Shown here one piece after another: positions 48,469 to 58,315 of a stretch of 64,000 bases of DNA. The notes under the pieces were generated by a model, which was given only the letters and a program-made list of their open reading frames with translations, searched no databases and was not told the DNA's origin. Each line of letters starts with the position of its first letter. Positions within the stretch are counted from its first letter, which is position 1. Source of the stretch: an uncultured Oscillospiraceae bacterium (GTDB lineage: Bacteria; Bacillota; Clostridia; Oscillospirales; Oscillospiraceae); the NCBI GenBank assembly GCA_944385415.1, contig CALWXC010000002.1:1-64000 (forward strand), in the 5' to 3' direction. Position numbers and translations under genes: made by a program.

Positions 48469-49986
48469 TTGGAAAACAACATCGTTTTGACCGCCCGCGG
48501 GATCTGCATGACTTTCCCCGGCGTCAAGGCCCTGGACAACGTGGACTTTACCCTACGCAAGGGTGAGATCCATGCCCTCATGGGTGAAAATGGCGCCGGC
48601 AAGTCCACCCTCATCAAGTGCCTCACCGGCATCAACGATTTTGAGGCCGGCGAGATCCGTGTGGACGGTGTGGACGGCCCGGTAAAGAACCGCTCTACCC
48701 TGGACGCCCAGCGGGTCGGCATCTCTACCGTGTATCAGGAAGTCAATCTCTGTCCCAACCTCAGCGTTGCGGAAAACCTGTACATCGGCCGCGAGCCCAT
48801 GACAGCCTTTCGCACCATCAATCGCCGGGCCATGTTCAAGCGGGCCGACGAACTGGTAAAACGTCTCGACATCCATGTGGATGTCACGCAAAATCTCGAA
48901 AATTACTCCCTGGCCATCCAGCAGATGATTGCCATTGCCCGTGCAGTGGACATGAACTGCAAGGTGCTGATTCTCGACGAGCCCACCTCCTCCCTGGACG
49001 ACGGCGAAGTGGAGAAGCTCTTCACCATGATGCGCAACCTCAAGGAACAGGGAGTTGGTATAGTATTTGTCACCCACTTCCTGGAGCAGGTCTACGCCGT
49101 CTGCGACCGGATCACGGTTCTGCGCAACGGTACGTTGGTGGGTGAATATCCCATCGCCGATCTGCCCCGTCTGGAGCTGGTTTCCGCCATGATGGGCAAG
49201 GACTTCGACGATCTGGTGGACATCCGTCCCGAGGGTTACAACGACCGCACCTTCGATCAGCCGGAAATCGAGGCCCGCGGCATGAGCCACCGTGGCACCA
49301 TCAAGCCCTTCGACCTAGATATCCGCAAGGGCGAGGTTGTGGGTCTCACCGGTCTGCTGGGCTCCGGCCGCAGTGAGCTGGCCCGCGTCATCTACGGCGC
49401 TGACAAGAACCAGACCGGTACGTTGAAGGTGGCCGGCAAGGAAGTCAAGATCAACCAGCCCATCGACGCCATGAACCTGGGCATGGGCCTGCTGCCCGAT
49501 GACCGTAAGGCCGAGGGCATCATCGGCGATCTGTCTGTCCGGGAGAACATCATCCTGGCCATGCAGGCCAAGCGCGGCATGTTCCGCCTGATTCCCCGGG
49601 CCAAGCAGGAGGAAATCGCGGACCACTACATCCAGCTGCTGCAAATCAAGACCGCCAGCCGCGAGACGCCCATCAAGCAGCTGTCCGGCGGCAACCAGCA
49701 GAAGGCCATTCTGGGCCGCTGGCTGGCCACAGATCCCGATTTCCTGATTCTGGACGAGCCCACCCGCGGCATCGACGTGGGAACCAAGACGGAAATCCAG
49801 AAGCTCATTATCAAACTGGCCCAGGAGGGCAAGAGCATCCTGTTCATCTCCTCGGAAATCGAGGAAATGATCCGTACCTGTAACCGGATGGCCGTCCTCC
49901 GCGACGGCGCCAAGGTCGGCGAGCTGGACGGCGAGCTGACGCAGGAGCGCGTAATGAAAGCCATTGCAGGAGGTAGCAAGGAATGA
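48469..49986 (+). CDS. Sugar ABC importer ATPase with two nucleotide-binding domains
   Basis: 505 residues, TTG start at 48469 with AGAGGTGAT upstream. Domain 1: Walker A GENGAGKST, Walker B KVLILDEPTSSL. Domain 2: degenerate loop GLLGSGRSELA, signature LSGGNQQKAIL, FLILDEPTRGID. This is the RbsA/XylG/YtfR layout, powering carbohydrate uptake of the CUT2 class. Overlaps the next permease gene by 4 bp. Confidence 0.95.
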   Translation: MENNIVLTARGICMTFPGVKALDNVDFTLRKGEIHALMGENGAGKSTLIKCLTGINDFEAGEIRVDGVDGPVKNRSTLDAQRVGISTVYQEVNLCPNLSVAENLYIGREPMTAFRTINRRAMFKRADELVKRLDIHVDVTQNLENYSLAIQQMIAIARAVDMNCKVLILDEPTSSLDDGEVEKLFTMMRNLKEQGVGIVFVTHFLEQVYAVCDRITVLRNGTLVGEYPIADLPRLELVSAMMGKDFDDLVDIRPEGYNDRTFDQPEIEARGMSHRGTIKPFDLDIRKGEVVGLTGLLGSGRSELARVIYGADKNQTGTLKVAGKEVKINQPIDAMNLGMGLLPDDRKAEGIIGDLSVRENIILAMQAKRGMFRLIPRAKQEEIADHYIQLLQIKTASRETPIKQLSGGNQQKAILGRWLATDPDFLILDEPTRGIDVGTKTEIQKLIIKLAQEGKSILFISSEIEEMIRTCNRMAVLRDGAKVGELDGELTQERVMKAIAGGSKE

Positions 49987-51059
49987 ACACCTTACGGAAA
50001 GCCACACGGCAGCAGCTGTTTCTGCCCATCGTGTGCGTCATCCTGGTGCTGGCCGTCAATATGGTCTATGACGCAGCCCGTGGCGCAGGCATCTTCAACT
50101 TCTTCCACATCTATATTCAGAACGACCTGCTGCAGGGCCGTCTGATCAACATTCTCAACCGCGGCAGCGAAGTGGCCATTCTGGCCATCGGCATGACCCT
50201 GGTGGTGTCGGCTTCCTCCGGTACCGATATTTCTGTGGGTTCAGTCATGAGCCTTTGCGCCTCCTTCTGCTGCATGCTGATCGCCGGTTTCGGCGTGTCC
50301 AGCGTGGAGAGCGCCGACCAGTTCGCCATGCCCATTGTGGTGGGTCTCATCGGCGCCCTGGTTATGGGTGTGTTTTGCGGCACCTTCAACGGCTCCCTGG
50401 TGGCCTATCTGGGCATTCAGCCCATGGTGGCGACGCTGATTCTCTGGTCCGCCGCCCGTGCCATTGGTCTGCTGTTGTGCAACAACCTGATCGTCTATAT
50501 CCGTGTGCCGGAGTTCGGCATCTACGGCGGTTACATCGGCTGCGTGCCCACCCCCATCATCATCGCCGCTGCCTGCGTGCTGGTGGTGTCCCTGGTGCTG
50601 AAAAAGACGGCCATGGGCCTGTACATCCAGTCTGTGGGTATCAATAAGAAGGCCAGCCGCATCGCCGGCCTCAACTCCCGCAAGATCATCTTCATCTGCT
50701 ATCTGCTCTGCGGCCTGTGCGCCGGCATCGCCGGTATTGTGGCCTCCAGCCGTATCACCAGCGCCGACTCCAACAACATCGGCCTGAACATGGAGCTGGA
50801 CGCCATCCTGGCCGTGGCCCTGGGCGGCAACAGCCTGGGCGGCGGTAAGTTCAACCTGGCCGGCTCCATCATCGGCGCCTACACCATCCAGGCTATTACC
50901 ACCACTATGTACAACCTGGGCGTGTCCACGGAGGTTACCCCCGTGTTCAAAGCCGTCATCGTCATTCTCATCGTTGCCATCCAGGCGCCCCCTGTTAAGG
51001 CCTGGTTCAAGAAGCACAGCGCAGCCAAGGCTGCCAAGAAGGAGGTGGCCCGCGTATGA
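49983..51059 (+). CDS. Sugar ABC importer permease 1 (CUT2 type)
   Basis: 358 residues with about eight to ten membrane segments. CUT2 permease blocks: VSASSGTDISVGSVMSL and AVALGGNSLGGGKFNLAGS. The nearest E. coli arrangement is YtfT. Coupled by 4-bp overlaps to both neighbours. Confidence 0.93.
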   Translation: MNTLRKATRQQLFLPIVCVILVLAVNMVYDAARGAGIFNFFHIYIQNDLLQGRLINILNRGSEVAILAIGMTLVVSASSGTDISVGSVMSLCASFCCMLIAGFGVSSVESADQFAMPIVVGLIGALVMGVFCGTFNGSLVAYLGIQPMVATLILWSAARAIGLLLCNNLIVYIRVPEFGIYGGYIGCVPTPIIIAAACVLVVSLVLKKTAMGLYIQSVGINKKASRIAGLNSRKIIFICYLLCGLCAGIAGIVASSRITSADSNNIGLNMELDAILAVALGGNSLGGGKFNLAGSIIGAYTIQAITTTMYNLGVSTEVTPVFKAVIVILIVAIQAPPVKAWFKKHSAAKAAKKEVARV

Positions 51060-52105
51060 AAGCGCCCGCCAATGCCATCAAGCGCCGCAGCGGTTCCATC
51101 AATGGTCACACCCTGCTGATGCTCATTACCATTGTTCTCTTTATTCTGCTCTACGCCGGCGGCTGCATCGCCTACGCCGACAAAAACTTCACCCGTGTGC
51201 AGACGTTCCTCAACATTCTGCGTTCCAGCGCGGGCCTGATCTGCGTCACCTGCGGCATGACCTGCGTCATGCTCACCGGCGGCATCGACATTTCCGTAGG
51301 CTCCCTGATTGCCCTGGACTGCATGATTCTGGCTATGGGCATGGGCGACTGGGGCTTCAGCGCCGTCGTCTCCATGGTCCTCGTCCTGGTACTGGGCATT
51401 GCCTTTGGTCTGTTCCAGGGCTTCTGCGTGGGCTATTTGCAGATTCAGCCCTTTATCGTCACCATGGCCGGTATGTTCTTCGCCCGCGGCATGACGGCGG
51501 TTATCTCCACCGATCAGCTGTCCATCACCGCCGAGAGCAGCCAGTGGTTCTACGATCTGGCCAACTACCGCATCTACCTGCCCTTTGGCGGCTATTTGAA
51601 CAAGGCCGGTAAAATGGTCATGCCCTACATCGGCTGGGGCGTGGTGGTGTCCTTTGCGGTCCTCATTGTCATTTTCCTGGTCCTGCGGTATACCCGCTTC
51701 GGACGCTCCCTTTACGCGGTGGGCGGCAACGAGCAGTCCGCAGCCATGATGGGCCTGAATGTCAAGAAGACAAAAATGCTGGCCTATGTGCTGGCTTCCT
51801 TCCTGTGCTCCATCGGCGGCATCTGCTATGCCATGAACACCATGTCGGCCAACGTCAACCAGGCCACGGGTCTGGAAATGGACGCCATCTCCTCCTGCGT
51901 CATCGGCGGCACCCTGCTGACCGGCGGCGTGGGTAACGTGCTGGGCTCCCTCTTCGGCGTGCTCATCAACGGCACCATCTCCAGCATTGTGCAGACCAAC
52001 GGCAAGCTGGCCAGCTCCTGGCCCAACATTCTGACTGCCATTCTGCTGTGCTTCTTCATCGTCCTGCAGAGCGTCTTTGCCATCCTGAAAGATCGGAAGA
52101 AATAA
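51056..52105 (+). CDS. Sugar ABC importer permease 2 (CUT2 type)
   Basis: 349 residues, multi-pass. MLTGGIDISVGSLIALDC and SSCVIGGTLLTGGVGNVLGS are the matching permease blocks, and VGGNEQSAAMMGLNV is the cytoplasmic coupling region. Two distinct permeases plus one double ATPase is the YtfQRT-YjfF layout, so a heterodimeric pore is likely. Confidence 0.93.
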   Translation: MKAPANAIKRRSGSINGHTLLMLITIVLFILLYAGGCIAYADKNFTRVQTFLNILRSSAGLICVTCGMTCVMLTGGIDISVGSLIALDCMILAMGMGDWGFSAVVSMVLVLVLGIAFGLFQGFCVGYLQIQPFIVTMAGMFFARGMTAVISTDQLSITAESSQWFYDLANYRIYLPFGGYLNKAGKMVMPYIGWGVVVSFAVLIVIFLVLRYTRFGRSLYAVGGNEQSAAMMGLNVKKTKMLAYVLASFLCSIGGICYAMNTMSANVNQATGLEMDAISSCVIGGTLLTGGVGNVLGSLFGVLINGTISSIVQTNGKLASSWPNILTAILLCFFIVLQSVFAILKDRKK

Positions 52106-52120
52106 TCTAGGAGGATTATC

Positions 52121-53713
52121 ATGCAAGTGCAAGAACTCATCGCCAACGGCGGCGCGTATCTGGGTCTGGAGCTGGGCTCCACCCGCATCAAGGCCGTGCT
52201 CATTGACAACGACCACCAGGTGGTGGCCACCGGCAGCTACGGCTGGGAAAACCGCTATGAGGGCGGTTACTGGACCTACCATCTGGAGGATGTGTGGACC
52301 GGTATCCAGGCGGCCTATACGGAACTGGCCGCCGATGTGAAAAAGCAGTACGGCGTCACCCTGACCAAGCTGGCCGGTATGGGCTTCTCCGCCATGATGC
52401 ACGGCTACCTGCCCTTTGACAAGAGCGGCGCCCTGCTGGCTCCCTTCCGCACCTGGCGCAACACCACCACCGGCCCTGCCGCCGAGGCATTGAGCAGCCG
52501 GTTCCACTTCAACATTCCCCAGCGCTGGAGCATTGCCCATCTGTATCAGGCCATGCTCAATGGGGAGGGGCATGTGGGCTCCATCGACTTCCTGACCACC
52601 CTGGCCGGTTACGTCCACTGGAAACTCAGCGGCAAGCGGGTTCTGGGCGTGGGCGATGCCAGCGGTATGTTCCCCATTGACAGCACCACCGGCGACTATG
52701 ATGAAACCATGGTGCAGAGCTTCGACGCGCTGGCTGCCGAGGGCGGTTACACCTGGAAGCTCCGGGATCTGCTGCCTCAGGTTCTGTCCGCCGGTGAAGA
52801 TGCCGGCTGCCTGACAGAGGAGGGCGCCAAGCTGCTGGATGTCAGCGGCAACCTCCAGGCCGGTATCCCCATGTGTCCCCCCGAGGGCGACGCCGGAACC
52901 GGCATGGCTGCCACCAACGCCGTGGCCGAGCGCACTGGCAACGTTTCCGCCGGTACGTCCATCTTTGCCATGATCGTTCTGGAAAAGGCGTTGTCCAAGG
53001 TCTATCCGGAGATCGATATGGTCACTACCCCCGACGGCAAGCCCGTGGCCATGGTCCACTGCAACAACTGCACCAATGAGATCAACGCCTGGGCCAAGCT
53101 GTTCGCTCAGTTCCAGGAGGCCATGGGCCAGACGGTGGACATGAACAAGCTGTTCACCACCATGTTTGAGTCCGCCCTCCAGGGCGACGCCAACGGCGGC
53201 GGTCTGGTGCTGTACAACTACCTGTCCGGCGAACCCATCACCGGCCTGGAGGAAGGCCGTCCCCTGTTTGTCCGCGGTCCCGAGAGCGAGTTCAGCTTCG
53301 CCAACCTGATGCGGACCCAGCTGTATTCGGCCCTGGCTACCTTGAAGCTGGGCATGGATATTCTCAGCGGGGAGCAGGTGGCCGTGGACCGTCTGCTGGG
53401 TCACGGCGGCTTCTTCAAAACCCCGATTGTGGGCCAGCGGATGATGGCCGCAGCGGCCAACGCTGCCGTCTCCGTTATGGAGACCGCAGGCGAGGGCGGC
53501 CCCTGGGGCATGGCGGTTCTGGCGGCCTACGCCGGACGCAAGACCCAGGGCCAGACCTTGGACAATTATCTGGACACCTGTGTGTTTGCAGGTCAGAAGG
53601 TTACCACCGTGGAGCCCCAGGCCGAGGATCTGACCGGCTTCAACGCCTTTATGGAGCGCTACCGCGCCAATCTGCCTGTAGAGCGGGCAGCGGTGGAACA
53701 CTATACAATCTAA
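52121..53713 (+). CDS. FGGY-family carbohydrate kinase, probable L-ribulokinase
   Basis: 530 residues. The N-lobe phosphate loop is [17 protein letters not shown]. Central [12 protein letters not shown] and the ATP-side [33 protein letters not shown] fit the FGGY fold, with [13 protein letters not shown] near the C-terminus. The likely reaction in this operon is L-ribulose to L-ribulose 5-phosphate. It differs from classical AraB in its N-terminal start, so the exact substrate is inferred from neighbours. Confidence 0.85.
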   Translation: MQVQELIANGGAYLGLELGSTRIKAVLIDNDHQVVATGSYGWENRYEGGYWTYHLEDVWTGIQAAYTELAADVKKQYGVTLTKLAGMGFSAMMHGYLPFDKSGALLAPFRTWRNTTTGPAAEALSSRFHFNIPQRWSIAHLYQAMLNGEGHVGSIDFLTTLAGYVHWKLSGKRVLGVGDASGMFPIDSTTGDYDETMVQSFDALAAEGGYTWKLRDLLPQVLSAGEDAGCLTEEGAKLLDVSGNLQAGIPMCPPEGDAGTGMAATNAVAERTGNVSAGTSIFAMIVLEKALSKVYPEIDMVTTPDGKPVAMVHCNNCTNEINAWAKLFAQFQEAMGQTVDMNKLFTTMFESALQGDANGGGLVLYNYLSGEPITGLEEGRPLFVRGPESEFSFANLMRTQLYSALATLKLGMDILSGEQVAVDRLLGHGGFFKTPIVGQRMMAAAANAAVSVMETAGEGGPWGMAVLAAYAGRKTQGQTLDNYLDTCVFAGQKVTTVEPQAEDLTGFNAFMERYRANLPVERAAVEHYTI

Positions 53714-53740
53714 GCTACATCGCAAAGGAGCAAATTCCCC

Positions 53741-55210
53741 ATGAAAAATTACGAGTTTTGGTTTGTTGTCGGCAGCCAGTTTCTGTACGGCCCCGAGGTC
53801 CTGGAGACCGTGGCCAAGCGTGCCGCCGAGATGGTCGAGAAGATGAACGCCTCCGGCAAGCTGCCCTACAAGCTGGTCTATAAGGTCACCGCCAAGACCA
53901 ACCAGGAGATTGCCGAAGTGGTCCGCGAGGCCAACTACGACAAGAATTGCGCCGGTATCATCACCTGGTGCCACACCTTCTCCCCCTCCAAGATGTGGAT
54001 CAACGGCTTCGTGAACCTGCAGAAGCCCTACTGCCACTTCGCCACCCAGTACAACCGGGAGATCCCCAACGACGAGATCGACATGGACTTCATGAACCTG
54101 AACCAGGCCGCCCACGGCGACCGGGAGCACGGCTTCATCGCCGCCCGTCTGCGGATGCCCCGCAAGGTCATCGCCGGTTACTGGCAGGACGCCGACGTCC
54201 AGGAGCGTCTGGGCAGCTGGATGCGTGCCGCTGTGGGCGTGGCCTTCTCCAAGGAGCTGAAGGTCATGCGGTTCGGCGACAACATGCGCGAAGTCGCTGT
54301 CACCGAGGGTGATAAGGTCGAGGTCCAGGCCAAGCTGGGCTGGCAGGTCAACACCTGGCCCGTGGGCAAGCTGGTGGAGACCATGGACGCCGTCACCGAG
54401 GCTGAGATCGACGACCTCATGGAGACTTACAAGAAGTCCTATGACATTGCCACCGACAACATCGACTCCGTCCGCTATCAGGCCCGCGAGGAGATCGCCA
54501 TGAAGAAGATGCTGGATGCCGAGGGCTGCATGGCCTACTCCAACACCTTCCAGGACCTGTACGGCATGCGTCAGCTGCCCGGTCTGGCTTCCCAGCACCT
54601 GATGGCCCAGGGCTATGGCTACGGCGGCGAGGGCGACTGGAAGGTCTCCGCCATGACCGCCATCATGAAGGCCATGGGTGAGAACGGCAACGGCGCTTCC
54701 GCCTTCATGGAGGACTACACCTACCACCTGGAGAAGGGCAACGAATATTCCCTGGGCGCTCATATGCTGGAGGTCTGCCCCTCTGTGGCCGCCGACCGTC
54801 CCCGCATCGAGGTCCATCCCCTGGGCATCGGTGACCGCGAAGATCCCGCCCGTCTGGTGTTTGAGGGCAAGGAGGGCGACGCCATCGTTGTCAGCCTCAT
54901 CGACATGGGCGGCCGCCTGCGCCTGATCTGCCAGGATATCCACTGCGTCAAGCCCATTATGCCCATGCCCAACCTGCCCGTGGCCCGGGTCATGTGGAAG
55001 GCCGAGCCCAACCTGACCACCGGCGTCGAGTGCTGGATCACCGCCGGCGGCGCTCACCACACCGTCCTCAGCTACGACGTTACTGCCGAGCAGATGAAGG
55101 ACTGGGCCACCATGATGGACATCGAGTTCGTCCACATCACCAAGGACACCACCGTGGAGTCCCTGGAGCACGAACTGTTCCTCAACGACCTGGCCTGGAA
55201 GTTGAAATAA
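53741..55210 (+). CDS. araA: L-arabinose isomerase
   Basis: 489 residues, usual length. YEFWFVVGSQFLYGPEVLE is the family start. Metal and substrate positions sit in TWCHTFSPSKMWI, EDYTYHLEKGNE and LGAHMLEVCPS. It converts L-arabinose to L-ribulose using Mn2+. AAAGGAGC precedes the ATG at 53741. A hairpin after the stop divides it from araD. Confidence 0.97.
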   Translation: MKNYEFWFVVGSQFLYGPEVLETVAKRAAEMVEKMNASGKLPYKLVYKVTAKTNQEIAEVVREANYDKNCAGIITWCHTFSPSKMWINGFVNLQKPYCHFATQYNREIPNDEIDMDFMNLNQAAHGDREHGFIAARLRMPRKVIAGYWQDADVQERLGSWMRAAVGVAFSKELKVMRFGDNMREVAVTEGDKVEVQAKLGWQVNTWPVGKLVETMDAVTEAEIDDLMETYKKSYDIATDNIDSVRYQAREEIAMKKMLDAEGCMAYSNTFQDLYGMRQLPGLASQHLMAQGYGYGGEGDWKVSAMTAIMKAMGENGNGASAFMEDYTYHLEKGNEYSLGAHMLEVCPSVAADRPRIEVHPLGIGDREDPARLVFEGKEGDAIVVSLIDMGGRLRLICQDIHCVKPIMPMPNLPVARVMWKAEPNLTTGVECWITAGGAHHTVLSYDVTAEQMKDWATMMDIEFVHITKDTTVESLEHELFLNDLAWKLK

Positions 55211-55225
55211 TCTCTGAATACTGCT

Positions 55226-55260
55226 ACAATGGGCCTGTTCACAAGCAGGCCCATTGTTAT
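55226..55260 (+). terminator. Hairpin between araA and araD
   Basis: The stem ACAATGGGCCTG pairs with CAGGCCCATTGT around TTCACAAG, followed by TAT only. It is likely a partial terminator or an mRNA-stabilising 3' structure. Confidence 0.6.
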
Positions 55261-55295
55261 AGCAATGTGTGTGTATGGAATTGGAGGATAAAAGT

Positions 55296-55994
55296 ATGTT
55301 GGAAGCACTGAAAGAACAAGTCTGCAAGGCCAATCTGGAGCTGCCCAAGCATGGCCTGGTCACCTTTACCTGGGGCAATGTCTCCGGCGTGGACCGGGAG
55401 CAGGGCCTCATGGTCATCAAGCCCTCCGGCGTCAGCTATGAGAACATGACCGCCGAGGATATGGTCGTTGTCCGTCTCAGCGACGGCGCTGTGGTGGAGG
55501 GCAAATGGAAGCCCTCCAGCGACACCGATACCCATCTGGCCCTGTACAACGCGTTCCCCGCATTGGGCGGCATCGTCCATACCCACAGCCGCTGGGCGAC
55601 CTCTTTTGCCCAGGCCGGCAAGGGCGTGCCCGCCTTCGGCACCACCCAGGGCGATTACTTCTACGGGGAGATTCCCTGCACCCGCAAGATGACCCCAGAG
55701 GAGATCGGCGGTAAGTACGAGCTGGAGACCGGCAACGTCATCATTGAGACGTTCAACAGCCGCAAGATTGACCCGGCCCAGGTGCCCGCTGTTCTCGTCT
55801 ACAGCCACGGTCCCTTTGCCTGGGGCAAGGACGCCATGGATGCCGTCCATAACGCTGTGGTTCTGGAGGAGGTCTCCTTCATGGCCTTCCACGCCATGGC
55901 CCTGACTCCCGGTCTGCCTCCCATGCAGCAGGAATTGCTGGACAAGCACTATCTGAGAAAGCATGGCCCCGGCGCCTACTACGGCCAGGGCTAA
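55296..55994 (+). CDS. araD: L-ribulose-5-phosphate 4-epimerase
   Basis: 232 residues from the ATG at 55296 (TTGGAGGAT upstream; a GTG at 55269 is in frame but poorly placed). Class II aldolase fold: [24 protein letters not shown], zinc His in [13 protein letters not shown], and a later HGPFAWG with the third His. It gives D-xylulose 5-phosphate for the pentose phosphate pathway. Confidence 0.96.
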   Translation: MLEALKEQVCKANLELPKHGLVTFTWGNVSGVDREQGLMVIKPSGVSYENMTAEDMVVVRLSDGAVVEGKWKPSSDTDTHLALYNAFPALGGIVHTHSRWATSFAQAGKGVPAFGTTQGDYFYGEIPCTRKMTPEEIGGKYELETGNVIIETFNSRKIDPAQVPAVLVYSHGPFAWGKDAMDAVHNAVVLEEVSFMAFHAMALTPGLPPMQQELLDKHYLRKHGPGAYYGQG

Positions 55995-56006
55995 GGAGGA
56001 ACGGCT

Positions 56007-57044
56007 ATGGAACGCAAGGCTTTTGGCATTCTGCCCGACGGCCGGACCGTGGAGGAATTGACCATCCATGGCGGCGGCCTGACGGCTTCTGTGCTCACCT
56101 GGGGCGGCATTCTGCGGACGCTGTGGGTGCCCACCAAGGACGGCTCCACGGTGGACGTGCTCCTGGGTATGGATACGGTGGGGGACTATTTGCAGCAGGA
56201 TAAATACCTGGGCGCGCTGATTGGCCGCTATGCCAACCGCATCGGCGGCGCCAGTTTCGACCTGGGCGGCAAGATTTACCCCCTGGCGGCCAACGACGGC
56301 CCCAACAGCCTCCACGGCGGCCCCGGCGGTTTTGATCGCCAGATGTGGACCGTGGAAAACCAGACCGAGGATTCCGTGACGCTGACGCTGGAAAGCCCCG
56401 ACGGCCAGGAGGGCTATCCTGGCAACCTGAGCGTCCGGGTGGTGTACCTGCTGGACGGCGACGGCCTGCATATTCGCTATGAGGCAAAGACCGACGGCGA
56501 CACCATCTGCAACCTGACCAATCATGCCTATTTCAATCTGAGCGGCCACAGCAGCGGCCCGGTGACGGACCAGGAGATTCAGATTTTTGCCGACCGCTAT
56601 ACGCCCACCCTGCCCGGCTCCATCCCCACCGGCGAGATCGCCCCGGTGGACGGTACGCCCATGGACCTGCGGGTATCCCAGCCCATGGGCCTCCATGCCG
56701 ACGATGAGTTCGCACAGCTGAAACTGGCTGGCGGTTATGACCACAACTGGGTCATCAACGGCTACGACGGAACCCTGCGTCCGGCGGCCCGGGCTGTGAG
56801 CCATCAGACCGGCGTGGTCCTGGAAACCCTGACCACCCTGCCGGGTATCCAGTTCTACGGCGGCAACTACCTGGACCATTGCCCCCGCGGCAAGGGCGGC
56901 GCACCCTATGCCGCCCGCTGGGGCTTCTGCCTGGAGACCCAGTTCTTCCCCGACAGCCCCAACCATGCTAACTTCCCCAGCGCAGTTTTGAAGGCCGGGG
57001 AGACGTACCGCAGTGAGACGGTGTACCGCTTCTCCGTGGAATAA
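56007..57044 (+). CDS. galM: Aldose 1-epimerase (mutarotase)
   Basis: 345 residues. Family blocks: IGRYANRIGGASFDLGG, LHGGPGGFDRQMW, catalytic His in TNHAYFNLSGH, and YDHNWVIN; the catalytic Glu is probably in ETQFFPDSPNHANFPS. It interconverts alpha and beta anomers of the incoming sugar. AAGGAGGAA precedes the ATG, 12 bp after araD. Last gene of the arabinose operon. Confidence 0.94.
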   Translation: MERKAFGILPDGRTVEELTIHGGGLTASVLTWGGILRTLWVPTKDGSTVDVLLGMDTVGDYLQQDKYLGALIGRYANRIGGASFDLGGKIYPLAANDGPNSLHGGPGGFDRQMWTVENQTEDSVTLTLESPDGQEGYPGNLSVRVVYLLDGDGLHIRYEAKTDGDTICNLTNHAYFNLSGHSSGPVTDQEIQIFADRYTPTLPGSIPTGEIAPVDGTPMDLRVSQPMGLHADDEFAQLKLAGGYDHNWVINGYDGTLRPAARAVSHQTGVVLETLTTLPGIQFYGGNYLDHCPRGKGGAPYAARWGFCLETQFFPDSPNHANFPSAVLKAGETYRSETVYRFSVE

Positions 57045-57058
57045 CGTTTGATAAAAAA

Positions 57059-57098
57059 TCAACGCCCCGACGGCAGTCGGGGCGTTGTGCGTTTTTTC
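57059..57098. terminator. Terminator of the arabinose operon
   Basis: The stem CAACGCCCCGAC pairs with GTCGGGGCGTTG around GGCA, with an A run before it and six T after it. It also ends the facing DUF362 gene. Confidence 0.9.
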
Positions 57099-58206
57099 AG
57101 ATGCGGATCAGCTCATACTGGTCGGTACCCAGGCCGATCTTGACGCCGTGGTCAATCTGGCCCCGCCAGTTGGTGTTGGGGTGGCTGGCTGTGAACACGT
57201 CCTCGATGGACGGGTCGCCGTGATCGTCAATCCAGGTGTTTTGCAGTCTCGGCTGGGCCAGTACTGCGTCACAGCAGGCCTTGTCGATGGCCACCGGGTC
57301 AAAGCTGGCGAACATACCCACATCCGGTACAATGGGGGCGTCGTTCTCCGGGTGGCAATCGCAGTTGGGGGACACGCTGTTGACCAGGGTGATGTGGAAG
57401 TGGGGACGGCCGTCCACTACGGCCTTGGTGTACTCGGCGATTTTGCCGTCGAGAATCTCGCACGTCTCGTCGTGGGGCGAGACAATGGCATCCACAGGAC
57501 AGACGCCGATGCAGCGACCACAGCCCACGCACTTGTCGTGGTCAATGAACATCTTTCCGTTGTCCTGGAGCTGGGGCGCGTCGTGGGCGCAGATCTTCTG
57601 GCAGCTGCCGCAGCCCACACAGTCGTCGGTGGTGTTGGGCTTGCCGGCGTTGTGCATGGCCATCTTGCCGGCACGGCTGCCGCAGCCCATGCCCAGGTTC
57701 TTCATGGCGCCGCCGAAGCCTGTCATCTCATGGCCCTTGAAGTGGTTCAGAGAAATGACAATATCGGCGTCCATGACCGCCCGGCCAATGCGGGCCGTCT
57801 GCAAATACTGACCGCCCACAATGGGGACCTCCACATCGTCGGTGCCCTTGAGGCCATCACCGATGATGACGGGACATCCGGTGGTGATGGTGTTGAAACC
57901 GTTCATCTCCGCCGCCATCATATGGTCCACGGCGTTTTTCCGGCCGCCCACATACAGGGTGTTGCAGTCCGTCAGAAACGGTTTGCCGCCCAGGTCCTGG
58001 ATAAACTCCGCCACAGCCCGCACATAGTTGGGCCGCACATAGGCCAGGTTGCCCGGCTCGCCAAAGTGCAGCTTGATGGCCACATACTTGTTGGTGAAAT
58101 CGATGGTGTCCATGCCCGCCGTGGCCATGAGACGCTTGAGCTTTTGCAGCAAATTCTCGTCGCTGCTGGTACGGAAATCTGTAAAATATACCTTGGCTTT
58201 TTCCAT
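57097..58206 (-). CDS. DUF362 protein with two [4Fe-4S] ferredoxin clusters
   Basis: 369 residues from the ATG at 58206 (GGAGGGAA upstream). The DUF362 part is about 1-190 and resumes after the clusters. The middle (about 190-240) has two ferredoxin motifs: CVGCGSCQKIC and CVGCGRCIGVCP, each followed by the fourth Cys. Other Cys/His are in NCDCHPEND. It is a soluble iron-sulfur redox protein of unknown partner, common in anaerobes. Confidence 0.9.
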   Translation of the reverse strand: MEKAKVYFTDFRTSSDENLLQKLKRLMATAGMDTIDFTNKYVAIKLHFGEPGNLAYVRPNYVRAVAEFIQDLGGKPFLTDCNTLYVGGRKNAVDHMMAAEMNGFNTITTGCPVIIGDGLKGTDDVEVPIVGGQYLQTARIGRAVMDADIVISLNHFKGHEMTGFGGAMKNLGMGCGSRAGKMAMHNAGKPNTTDDCVGCGSCQKICAHDAPQLQDNGKMFIDHDKCVGCGRCIGVCPVDAIVSPHDETCEILDGKIAEYTKAVVDGRPHFHITLVNSVSPNCDCHPENDAPIVPDVGMFASFDPVAIDKACCDAVLAQPRLQNTWIDDHGDPSIEDVFTASHPNTNWRGQIDHGVKIGLGTDQYELIRI

Positions 58207-58237
58207 GGGGTATTCCCTCCACATTGTAAAAAATCGA

Positions 58238-58273
58238 TACCACTATGGTAGCCAAAAAAAGCGGCGTTGTCAA
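58238..58273 (-). promoter_or_regulatory. Promoter of the DUF362 gene with a palindrome
   Basis: On the minus strand, TTGACA (58268-58273) and TACCAT (58245-58250), 17-bp spacer. TACCACTATGGTA (58238-58250) is a 13-bp palindrome covering the -10, a possible operator. Confidence 0.6.
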
Positions 58274-58280
58274 CGGAAAC

Positions 58281-58301
58281 GGCGGAGGCCCAGCCTCCGC
58301 C
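58281..58301 (-). terminator. Hairpin after xdhC
   Basis: The stem GGCGGAGGC (58281-58289) pairs with GCCTCCGCC (58293-58301), just past the xdhC stop. The T tail is weak (GTTTCC on the minus strand). Confidence 0.55.
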
Positions 58302-58315
58302 GCATGTATTCCATG

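Noticed and set aside
50879..55420. A 1513-codon open frame on the minus strand across the arabinose operon
   Set aside because: It lies antisense to permease, kinase, araA and part of araD genes with clear family motifs. Long antisense frames are common in high-GC genes with strong codon bias. It has no Shine-Dalgarno site or recognisable domain.
55257..57062. A 601-codon minus-strand frame opposite araD and galM
   Set aside because: Its sequence has no domain, and the opposite strand carries full, motif-bearing genes.
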